Position numbers and translations under genes: made by a program. This document shows positions 5,839 through 10,616 of a stretch of 10,616 nucleotides of DNA, one piece after another (within the stretch, counting starts at the first letter, position 1; each line of letters starts with the position of its first letter). This DNA comes from an uncultured Candidatus Saccharibacteria bacterium (GTDB lineage: Bacteria; Patescibacteriota; Saccharimonadia; Saccharimonadales; Saccharimonadaceae): positions 10,727 through 21,342 of the forward strand of contig CAOQYN010000014.1 in NCBI GenBank assembly GCA_948514425.1, read 5' to 3'. The notes under the pieces were generated by a model. That model worked only from the letters and a program-made list of their open reading frames with translations, was not told the DNA's origin and made no database searches.

Positions 5839-6654
5839 ATGAAGAACATTATGAATCAGAATAGTAACTTACGGTGGACTGAGCCTGACACCTTAGAGTA
5901 TCTTTGGAGGCTGGCGCACATCGCTAGTGCTTTTCCAAGTAAGTATTCAGAAGACTTGCGCTTATTCCTGCAACGTCCAGATTATAGGGATGAGACTTGG
6001 ATTACAGAGATGCGGTATCGATCTAAACCTCGTACGGTGCTTGATTATTTCAGATTTGACCATAAGTGGGGCGTGGTTAATAAGATTGATACTTCGCTTC
6101 TAAAGCTAGCCGATACACTTGTTATGTTGTATCAGCACCAGCGCTACTATACTAATATGCGGTATAGCTATCAGCGCCAATTCGGTAATCTGCAGGATGA
6201 TTTCTGTAAGGTAGTTCAGGGAGCAAAGAACTGGCTGGCGCCTGACGACAAAGCATTGGATGCAGTCAGACACGCATACAGTGTCGTTGAGGCCACTTAC
6301 GGCCGCCTCTTTGAGTCTATCCAAAAGGCTCAAAATGAGGTGTTCTGCATGGCGAAAAAGTTCTGTATTTTAATATACGAAACAGATCAAGCAATACCAG
6401 AGTCGATATTGGAACCATTCGTATCCGACGCTCTGCAGTATCGTAATTATTTAACACTAGCTGCCGATCTTCGTGCGCGTATTCCGATGCTGGCTCGTCA
6501 GTCATACCCTGGCTCGGAGAACGAGACGCTCCTGCGGTTAGCAAGTAACACTACGCAAACAGCAGTGGCTTTTCATACGCAGATACATGATTGTTTAGAC
6601 GAATATTACTCTGTCTGCCAGCAGCTCGACACTGCCGTATTAGCAACTTTCTGA
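5839..6654 (+). CDS. Unrecognised soluble helical protein (271 aa)
   Basis: I do not recognise this protein. The 271 residues have no signal peptide and no membrane segment. Sequence character is helical throughout: an N-terminal stretch rich in Trp, Arg and Tyr (residues 11-115, with W-T-E-P-D-T-L-E-Y-L-W-R-L and the Tyr-rich Y-Q-H-Q-R-Y-Y-T-N-M-R-Y-S-Y-Q-R), then amphipathic helices (about 138-180 and 195-265) that could form coiled coils or a bundle. Cys at 123, 170, 176, 252 and 260 do not form an obvious metal motif. Codon use differs from rarA before it: CGG and AGG Arg codons occur within the first 24 codons. It has its own near-consensus promoter and a hairpin terminator, so it is a single-gene unit. 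Acquisition by transfer, or a fast-evolving lineage-specific gene, are the two readings; the reading frame, SD and promoter make it a real gene. Confidence 0.8.
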   Translation: MKNIMNQNSNLRWTEPDTLEYLWRLAHIASAFPSKYSEDLRLFLQRPDYRDETWITEMRYRSKPRTVLDYFRFDHKWGVVNKIDTSLLKLADTLVMLYQHQRYYTNMRYSYQRQFGNLQDDFCKVVQGAKNWLAPDDKALDAVRHAYSVVEATYGRLFESIQKAQNEVFCMAKKFCILIYETDQAIPESILEPFVSDALQYRNYLTLAADLRARIPMLARQSYPGSENETLLRLASNTTQTAVAFHTQIHDCLDEYYSVCQQLDTAVLATF

Positions 6655-6670
6655 TTCAAGAACAACCCAA

Positions 6671-6699
6671 GGTCAGCCTTACTGCTGGCCATTGTTGTT
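6671..6699 (+). terminator. Rho-independent terminator after the 5839 gene
   Basis: GGTCAGC (6671-6677), loop CTTACT, GCTGGCC (6684-6690) give a 7-bp stem with one G-U pair, followed by ATTGTTGTT. It lies 17 nt after the TGA stop. A competing longer pairing of CCAAGG (6667-6672) with CCTTGG (6705-6711 region) is possible. Confidence 0.65.
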
Positions 6700-6730
6700 A
6701 TGGGCCTTGGAGTGAATCCTGCTATAACTA

Positions 6731-6759
6731 TTGAAATATAATACATTGTATGTTATAAT
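6731..6759 (+). promoter_or_regulatory. Strong extended -10 promoter of the 6828 gene, with spacer palindrome
   Basis: TTGAAA (6731-6736, 5 of 6), 17-nt spacer, TATAAT (6754-6759) preceded by TATGT (TRTGn). The spacer holds the palindrome ATACATTGTAT (6741-6751), where a repressor could block polymerase. The start would lie near 6766, leaving a leader of about 62 nt. Confidence 0.8.
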
Positions 6760-6769
6760 CTAAAAAGAA

Positions 6770-6814
6770 ATGGCGCTAGTGTCGTTTAGTACTGTCGCTT
6801 TGCGTAAGCGTTAG
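6770..6814 (+). other. Possible 14-codon leader ORF before the 6828 gene
   Basis: ATG 6770 would be about 4 nt from the predicted transcript 5' end and opens MALVSFSTVALRKR, stopping with TAG at 6812-6814, 13 nt before ATG 6828. Its last codons contain a small hairpin, CGCTT (6796-6800) / AAGCG (6806-6810). This could be a leader peptide controlling the main gene, or simply an untranslated leader. Confidence 0.25.
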
Positions 6815-6827
6815 GTATGGTATTAAA

Positions 6828-7382
6828 ATGTCAGAGGCCTCGCATGCCATGGTGGAAGTAATCAATGAGGGGCGCACTAGGAATAGGAATCAAAACGCAT
6901 ACCCAACGGGCAATCAGATAGATTATGATATCGAGGCTCGTGTTGAGGGTGATGGTTTCTGGTCTCGCGGTGCGCTCGCAGCTGACTTTGACGATCAGAT
7001 TGAGTTCCGGCTACGCATTGCTGCAGAAGATTTGAAAACTGTCAGTACTGACCTAGTTTCCGTGATTACATCCAGTGGACTTATCAAGACCGCCCAGAAC
7101 GAGATTAAACCCGTAGATGAGCATATCATATATGTGCCGCTTGGTGTCTACGAGTTTACTTTCAAAGATTGGATTACTGGTGAATCGGTATCGTCGCTAA
7201 AAGTGATGTATGATGGTGATTATGTCGACGAACTGGATGTATTACATCCATATAATGAGCTCGACGTCCCATTCTTAACGGGCATGATTGTTTTGCTGCT
7301 TGTTTTCTTCGGTGTCACCATTCCGGTCGCAATAGGCTTATTATCACATTATTGCCCGTGGCGTGCAGTTCTGAAATCATAA
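6828..7382 (+). CDS. Unrecognised protein with one C-terminal membrane span (184 aa)
   Basis: I do not recognise this protein. Residues 1-30 are polar and Asn-rich; about 31-145 look like a beta-rich acidic domain (D-Y-D-I-E-A-R-V-E, Q-I-E-F-R-L-R-I, H-I-I-Y-V-P-L-G-V-Y-E-F-T-F). One strong membrane helix follows at about 148-172 and the protein ends with H-Y-C-P-W-R-A-V-L-K-S. There is no N-terminal signal peptide. The charge pattern (acidic before, basic after the helix) would place the C-terminus inside and the large domain outside, which is odd for a protein without a signal sequence; a cytoplasmic tail-anchored form is the alternative. The SD is weak (TAGG at 6812-6815), and ATG at residue 8 is a possible alternative start. 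It has its own promoter and a strong terminator, so it is a single-gene unit. Confidence 0.72.
   Translation: MSEASHAMVEVINEGRTRNRNQNAYPTGNQIDYDIEARVEGDGFWSRGALAADFDDQIEFRLRIAAEDLKTVSTDLVSVITSSGLIKTAQNEIKPVDEHIIYVPLGVYEFTFKDWITGESVSSLKVMYDGDYVDELDVLHPYNELDVPFLTGMIVLLLVFFGVTIPVAIGLLSHYCPWRAVLKS
7234..7250. repeat. Perfect 17-bp palindrome inside the 6828 gene
   Basis: TGGATGTA, central T, TACATCCA within the codons for L-D-V-L-H-P. TATAAT follows immediately (7251-7256), but no -35 stands at the right distance, so it is not called a promoter. Might be an operator-like site or chance. Confidence 0.4.
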
Positions 7383-7389
7383 GATCAAA

Positions 7390-7415
7390 CCCCGCTCCGG
7401 CGGGGGAATTTTTTT
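7390..7415 (+). terminator. Strong Rho-independent terminator between the 6828 gene and ppa
   Basis: CCCCGC (7390-7395), loop TCCG, GCGGGG (7400-7405), then AATTTTTTT (7407-7415). It begins 8 nt after the TAA stop and is the best terminator in the window. Its T-tract occupies the place where a -35 for ppa would be. Confidence 0.9.
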
Positions 7416-7427
7416 CTCTTGTCGAAG

Positions 7428-7438
7428 TGTGCTATAAT
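7428..7438 (+). promoter_or_regulatory. Extended -10 promoter of ppa
   Basis: TGTGC followed by TATAAT (7433-7438): a full TRTGn extended -10. The -35 position falls in the terminator T-tract (TTTTTT), so recognition probably relies on the extended -10. The start would be near 7445, leaving a leader of about 21 nt that carries the SD AAGGAG (7453-7458). Confidence 0.7.
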
Positions 7439-7465
7439 ATATACCATAAACTAAGGAGTGTATTT

Positions 7466-7996
7466 ATGGCAGATTTCAACAAAATCTTGACCCCAGGGGA
7501 TTACGAAAATGGCGAGATTAATGTCGTCGTCGAGATTCCAACCGGCAGCAATCATAAAATTGAATGGGATCGCAAGAACGCCTGCTTCATGCTTGATCGG
7601 ATTGAGCCGATTGCTTTTGCAAAACCTTGCAACTACGGCTTTATTCCTCAAACACTTGATGAAGATGGTGATGAACTCGACGTTCTCTTGATTACTGATC
7701 AGCCTCTTACCACCGGCATTTACACTCAGGCAAAAGTTCTCGGCGTCATGAAATTCGTCGATGATGGCGAAGTTGATGACAAAATCATCGCTGTCGTTGC
7801 CGACGATCGTAATAATGGTGATGCAATTCAGTCTCTTGAAGATTTACCAAAGCGCCTTATCGAACAAATCAAATTCCACTTCGATCACTACAAAGATCTG
7901 AAAAAGCCAGGTACGACCGAAGTTAAAGAATTCGCTGGTATTGACGAAGCCAAGAAGGTAATCAAAGACGCTATTGACCGCTGGAACGCACAATAG
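7466..7996 (+). CDS. ppa: Inorganic pyrophosphatase, family I
   Basis: Hydrolyses pyrophosphate to phosphate in the cytoplasm, pulling nucleic-acid and other syntheses forward. The 176 residues match the E. coli enzyme (about 175) in length. The signature D-E-D-G-D-E-L-D-V-L-L gives metal ligands D67, D69 and D72. Other active-site residues line up: E23, K31, E33, R45, Y57, D99, D104, K106, Y142 and K143. Where E. coli has a Tyr before P-C-N-Y-G (Tyr51) this protein has K53. ATG 7466 is chosen because AAGGAG lies 7 nt upstream; the frame is open back to 7352, but that part covers the previous terminator and the promoter. It stands alone between two unrecognised genes and ends before a convergent terminator. 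Confidence 0.96.
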   Translation: MADFNKILTPGDYENGEINVVVEIPTGSNHKIEWDRKNACFMLDRIEPIAFAKPCNYGFIPQTLDEDGDELDVLLITDQPLTTGIYTQAKVLGVMKFVDDGEVDDKIIAVVADDRNNGDAIQSLEDLPKRLIEQIKFHFDHYKDLKKPGTTEVKEFAGIDEAKKVIKDAIDRWNAQ

Positions 7997-8019
7997 GGGA
8001 ACTCCAGCCACTAAGAAAA

Positions 8020-8043
8020 GGAGGCGGACTTTAGTCCGCCTCT
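8020..8043. terminator. Convergent hairpin terminator between ppa and the minus-strand 8051 gene
   Basis: GAGGCGGACT (8021-8030) and AGTCCGCCTC (8033-8042) form a perfect 10-bp inverted repeat, extended by a G-T pair. In the minus direction it is followed by CTTTTCTTAG and preceded by A-rich sequence, so it terminates the minus-strand gene well; in the plus direction the tail TCTGCATG is poor. It lies 24 nt after the ppa stop and 8 nt beyond the other gene's stop. Confidence 0.8.
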
Positions 8044-8050
8044 CTGCATG

Positions 8051-8806
8051 TTAGTAGTCCCGCTGCACTAGCGTGACTATTTTTTGTTCGGAATTCACCG
8101 TAAAAGAGCAAAAGTGCAGTCTGATACTCTCGCCATAGCAATTCAGCTCGTAGCAAAAATTCTGCACTACCCGCCCCATGTTGCGTTCGGCTAAATGCTC
8201 ATTGTGCTGGGCTATCAGATCGATCACTGATTGTCGATCTCTCTCTGAAGACCAGGTCGGCAGAACTTGGATTTGATAGTCGAGATAGAGAAGGTCGCGA
8301 AACATTTCCGCTTTCTCTCCAAGATAGTCCTCCTGCTGCACTGGACTTTGCGTCCACGCCGCATGTTCTGCATCTCTCGCGAGCTGCCAGAGTGGATAGG
8401 ATTCTCTAAGCCAATCAAGCTGTTCTGATTCCGCGATCAGCAATATTCGAGCGACTTGCGTCTGCCGCCAGAACACCACTGCCGCGTGCCAGATTCTCAA
8501 AATGGGCTCTACTCGTCCATCCAGGCACGGCCGCACGTTACAGTCATAGATATACTGCACACGATCATAACGATATTCCTCGCTATGTTGGTGTGCCGTA
8601 ATGATCCGTATCCATGGTATTGGCGCCCCATCGTCATCGAAATCACTCGGCAAACACGCAAATGTCTCCACTAGTGGATAGCTCGTCACTGGTCGGAAAC
8701 CAAACGGCGAGTCTAAATTGCGTCCCCATCGCGAACCTAAGTTAGCTTGCATACTAGTATGCAAGCGAGATTTACCCCAGCGAGTATTCGTAGTAGTACG
8801 CTTCAT
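8051..8806 (-). CDS. Unrecognised soluble Trp/His-rich protein (251 aa)
   Basis: I do not recognise this protein. The first 30 residues are strongly basic and contain R-W-G twice (T-R-W-G-K-S-R and S-R-W-G-R-N), as would suit nucleic-acid or surface binding. The rest is mixed: a middle part with Y-R-Y-D-R-V-Q-Y-I-Y-D-C-N-V-R-P-C (79-94), then helices (about 97-215) rich in Trp, Gln and acidic residues, and a strand-like tail. Nine Trp in 251 residues is high. No membrane helix or signal peptide. ATG 8806 has GGGGG (8814-8818) 7 nt upstream, the same start region as the 5839 gene. A perfect 22-bp palindrome lies in codons 14-21 and contains the alternative start Met19. It is a single-gene unit with its own strong promoter and terminator, convergent with ppa. 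Confidence 0.78.
   Translation of the reverse strand: MKRTTTNTRWGKSRLHTSMQANLGSRWGRNLDSPFGFRPVTSYPLVETFACLPSDFDDDGAPIPWIRIITAHQHSEEYRYDRVQYIYDCNVRPCLDGRVEPILRIWHAAVVFWRQTQVARILLIAESEQLDWLRESYPLWQLARDAEHAAWTQSPVQQEDYLGEKAEMFRDLLYLDYQIQVLPTWSSERDRQSVIDLIAQHNEHLAERNMGRVVQNFCYELNCYGESIRLHFCSFTVNSEQKIVTLVQRDY
8745..8766. repeat. Perfect 22-bp palindrome near the start of the 8051-8806 gene
   Basis: Arm GCTTGCATACT (8745-8755) is the exact reverse complement of 8756-8766, with no spacer. It lies 40-61 nt into the coding sequence, about 115-135 nt downstream of the predicted transcription start. As DNA it has the form of a dimeric protein site; as RNA it would fold into a hairpin around codon 19. 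Confidence 0.7.
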
Positions 8807-8813
8807 TTTTCTT

Positions 8814-8818
8814 CCCCC
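8814..8818 (-). promoter_or_regulatory. Shine-Dalgarno of the minus-strand 8806 gene
   Basis: On the minus strand GGGGG then AAGAAAA leads to the ATG at 8806 with a 7-nt spacing, matching the 5827-5841 site except for the base just before ATG. This supports 8806 over the internal Met19 as main start. Confidence 0.7.
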
Positions 8819-8823
8819 TTATG

Positions 8824-8853
8824 CTAAAGTGCTATTTTGACAGATATATCCAT
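8824..8853 (-). other. Possible 9-codon leader ORF before the 8806 gene
   Basis: On the minus strand ATG at 8853 opens MDISVKIAL and stops with TAG at 8826-8824, 17 nt before the main ATG. GGAGG lies 11 nt upstream of it (8869-8865). A 4-codon ORF also starts directly after that GGAGG. The leader also contains the inverted repeats CCTC/GAGG (8865-8876) and TTTTGA/TCAAAA (8835-8858). Translation is not shown. Confidence 0.22.
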
Positions 8854-8885
8854 CAAAACGCCATCCTCCTATGAGGTGCACTTTA

Positions 8886-8914
8886 ATTGTAGCACACATT
8901 ACCAAAAAAGTCAA
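8886..8914 (-). promoter_or_regulatory. Strong extended -10 promoter of the minus-strand 8806 gene
   Basis: Read on the minus strand: TTGACT (8914-8909), 17-nt spacer, TACAAT (8891-8886) preceded by TGTGC (TRTGn). The start falls near 8879, giving a leader of about 73 nt. The -35 is identical to that of the 5839 gene. Confidence 0.8.
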
Positions 8915-8941
8915 GTGTTAAGCATAAGCGCCCGTGCCTGA

Positions 8942-10616
8942 CTATTCGTCAACAAAAGCTCCTGATTGTCGATCCCAAAGATGATGATAGACCCCCTCGG
9001 GATTTTCCAGCAACACGTTGTGTTTGCCTTGTTCAACGATCTTTCCGTCTGCCATTACTACAATCCGGTCCAAACCAGCCACAGTCGATAGCCGGTGCGC
9101 GATCACTACACTCGTTCGCCCCTTCATTAGCCGCTCTAACGCACCCTGAATCAGCGCCTCACTCTCAGAATCCAGCGCGCTTGTTGCCTCATCCAACACT
9201 AGGATCGGTGCATCCTTGAGAATCGCCCGTGCGATCGCAATCCGCTGTCTTTGGCCGCCCGAAAGTTTAATACCGCGTTCGCCTACCAGTGTCTCATATC
9301 CCTCTGGCAAATCTCGAATAAACTCATCGGCATTCGCTTGCTTCGCTGCCCACACAATTTCTTCCATCGTCGCTTCCGGCCGTCCATACGCAATATTCTC
9401 CGCAATCGTCCGATGAAACAACGAAGTCTCCTGTGGTACATATGCAATATTCTCGCGCAATGTCTTCTGTGTAATCTCCTTAATATCTTGGTTCGAAATT
9501 GTAATTTTTCCCGCATTAACGTCTGCAAATCTGAGTAATAATTTTGTCAAAGTAGTTTTGCCACTCCCTGACACCCCTACTAATCCAATTCTTTCTCCTG
9601 GCGCCACATTAAGATTGAAATCATGGAAAATTTCTTCCTTTGCGTCCGCATGTTTAAAGCTAATGTTTTCAAATTTCACCGCCGCCTCTCGTAAAACCAG
9701 ATCCTTAGCATCTGGTGCATCGACTACATCGTCGACGGTATCGAGAATTATTGTCATTTCGTGCGCGTCGCCAAACACGCGGTTAAGGTTCTTCAGAATT
9801 GAGTTAATATTCCAAAGTTCTCCCTGAATTGTTTGCGCATAGTTCACGATCAGTACTAGCGTTGCTACCGAAATCCCCAACCATTCACGCCCCGTCAGCA
9901 AGAACACTAAAATCATGGCTGTAATCCCGATCTGCACACAGTTAAACATAATATCGCGCTTGATTGTCGCTATCTTTAGCTCATCACTCACGTTTAAGAC
10001 GCGGCGCGAAAAGTTTGCATAACGACGACGTTCATAGGCTTCCTTAGCGTAAGACTTCACCGATATGATGTTTGTAATTGAATCTGCCAGTTGCCCGGTC
10101 TGCTTTGCTTCAGCCTCGGCCTCCGCTTGGTTTAGTGTTGTAATCTTTTTCATTGCGCACGCTGAAATCAAGGCATAGAATATCGCAAACACCACCACGC
10201 CGACCGCAAACCACGGCACTTGTGGCGCCAACACAGCAATTACCATCGCAATGTATGATAGTGTCGGCCATAGATCCCAAATAAAAGTATCAAATAAGCG
10301 TTCAAACGCCCAAACAAATTTGTTGGTTTGCGACACTAGGGAACCAGAAAAACGATCACTATGGAACTGCATTGACTGCTCACTAACTGTGTTAAATGCT
10401 AGATTCGACAAGTCATACATTGCTAAAAGCTCCATTTTCCAACACCACGCCAATCTCAGTTCTTCAAGCACAATTTTATTAAAGGCATACAGTACCAAGA
10501 ATCCAATCACCTCCACTAATGCAGCATCCAACAATTCATCTAGCGGCAGACCCGATGAGGCTTTTTCGATCAAATCCGCAAAAATCAGCGGCGCGAGAAT
10601 CGCTCGCACGAACACC
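8942..10616 (-). CDS. ABC-B type exporter (membrane domain plus ATPase), C-terminal 557 codons
   Basis: A half-transporter of the MsbA/MdlB/multidrug type that exports lipids, drugs or peptides as a dimer; the substrate cannot be told. The gene runs off the right edge; the first visible codon (GTG at 10615) is internal. Of the membrane domain, segments at about 34-50, 118-155 (two), 226-240 and 246-262 of the visible part are seen, with the coupling region Q-L-A-D-S-I-T-N-I-I-S-V-K-S-Y-A-K-E (175-192). The ATPase carries Walker A GVSGSGKTT (347-355), Q-loop Q396 in Y-V-P-Q-E-T, signature LSGGQ (451-455), Walker B ILVLDEA (471-477) with catalytic E476, and the H-loop H507. All motifs are intact. 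The stop TAG is at 8944-8942. No clear terminator separates it from the next gene on the same strand, whose promoter starts 28 nt downstream of the stop. Confidence 0.95.
   Translation of the reverse strand, partial: VFVRAILAPLIFADLIEKASSGLPLDELLDAALVEVIGFLVLYAFNKIVLEELRLAWCWKMELLAMYDLSNLAFNTVSEQSMQFHSDRFSGSLVSQTNKFVWAFERLFDTFIWDLWPTLSYIAMVIAVLAPQVPWFAVGVVVFAIFYALISACAMKKITTLNQAEAEAEAKQTGQLADSITNIISVKSYAKEAYERRRYANFSRRVLNVSDELKIATIKRDIMFNCVQIGITAMILVFLLTGREWLGISVATLVLIVNYAQTIQGELWNINSILKNLNRVFGDAHEMTIILDTVDDVVDAPDAKDLVLREAAVKFENISFKHADAKEEIFHDFNLNVAPGERIGLVGVSGSGKTTLTKLLLRFADVNAGKITISNQDIKEITQKTLRENIAYVPQETSLFHRTIAENIAYGRPEATMEEIVWAAKQANADEFIRDLPEGYETLVGERGIKLSGGQRQRIAIARAILKDAPILVLDEATSALDSESEALIQGALERLMKGRTSVVIAHRLSTVAGLDRIVVMADGKIVEQGKHNVLLENPEGVYHHLWDRQSGAFVDE

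Noticed and set aside
6141..6177. Nested inverted repeat GCGCT...CTATAC...GTATAG...AGCGC in the 5839 gene
   Set aside because: Imperfect and inside a coding region, with asymmetric internal loops; no context suggests a function.
7352..7465. N-terminal extension of ppa
   Set aside because: The frame runs through a strong terminator and the -10 of ppa; AAGGAG and the enzyme's normal length support ATG 7466.
5839..8806. Toxin-antitoxin, phage or transposon module in the orphan block
   Set aside because: No transposase, integrase, terminal repeats, or recognisable toxin/antitoxin pair; the three genes are separate units in different orientations with ppa between them.
5839..8806. Homology between the 5839 and 8051-8806 proteins
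   Set aside because: Only the start regions of the DNA are alike; by eye the proteins share no alignable motif.

Overview
The window looks like a compact bacterial genome read with the standard code: TGA ends several genes, so it is not a UGA-recoded lineage. Gene content, overlapping genes, a minimal soluble histidine kinase with a receiver-only regulator, a short cysteine-free RecO and apparently leaderless housekeeping promoters all fit a Patescibacteria/CPR genome, most likely Candidatus Saccharibacteria (TM7). That assignment is inference from gene character, not from a marker gene.

Left part (1-5682, all + strand): the C-terminus of a polytopic flippase-like membrane protein overlaps xseA, which overlaps xseB, giving a tight operon for exonuclease VII. 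Next comes a single-pass membrane protein with a Pro/Ala-rich cytoplasmic tail. A histidine kinase, a receiver-only response regulator and recO form a second operon (11-nt gap, then 11-nt overlap). rarA follows with its own promoter. Together this is mostly DNA repair and replication-fork maintenance (XseA/XseB, RecO, RarA) with a two-component system embedded in it. Three of these genes have a -10 hexamer ending exactly 6 nt before the ATG, which predicts leaderless mRNAs.

Middle part (5683-8941): three genes I do not recognise, a helical soluble protein (5839-6654), a protein with one C-terminal membrane span (6828-7382) and a Trp/His-rich protein on the minus strand (8051-8806), surround the housekeeping gene for family I inorganic pyrophosphatase. 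Each unrecognised gene has a near-consensus sigma70-type promoter with a TTGA(C/A) -35, a 17-nt spacer and a TRTGn extended -10. Two of them share an almost identical Shine-Dalgarno/start region. They use Arg codons (AGG, CGG) that the neighbours rarely use, have longer 5' leaders, and contain or adjoin unusually good palindromes, including a perfect 22-bp one. This looks like an accessory, jointly expressed set and is the most interesting part of the window. No homology is claimed for it. Three hairpin terminators separate its units.

Right part (8942-10616, minus strand): the C-terminal 557 codons of an ABC-B type exporter (membrane domain fused to ATPase), cut by the window end. No rRNA, tRNA, CRISPR array, transposase or integrase was seen, and no gene-free stretch exceeds 300 bases.
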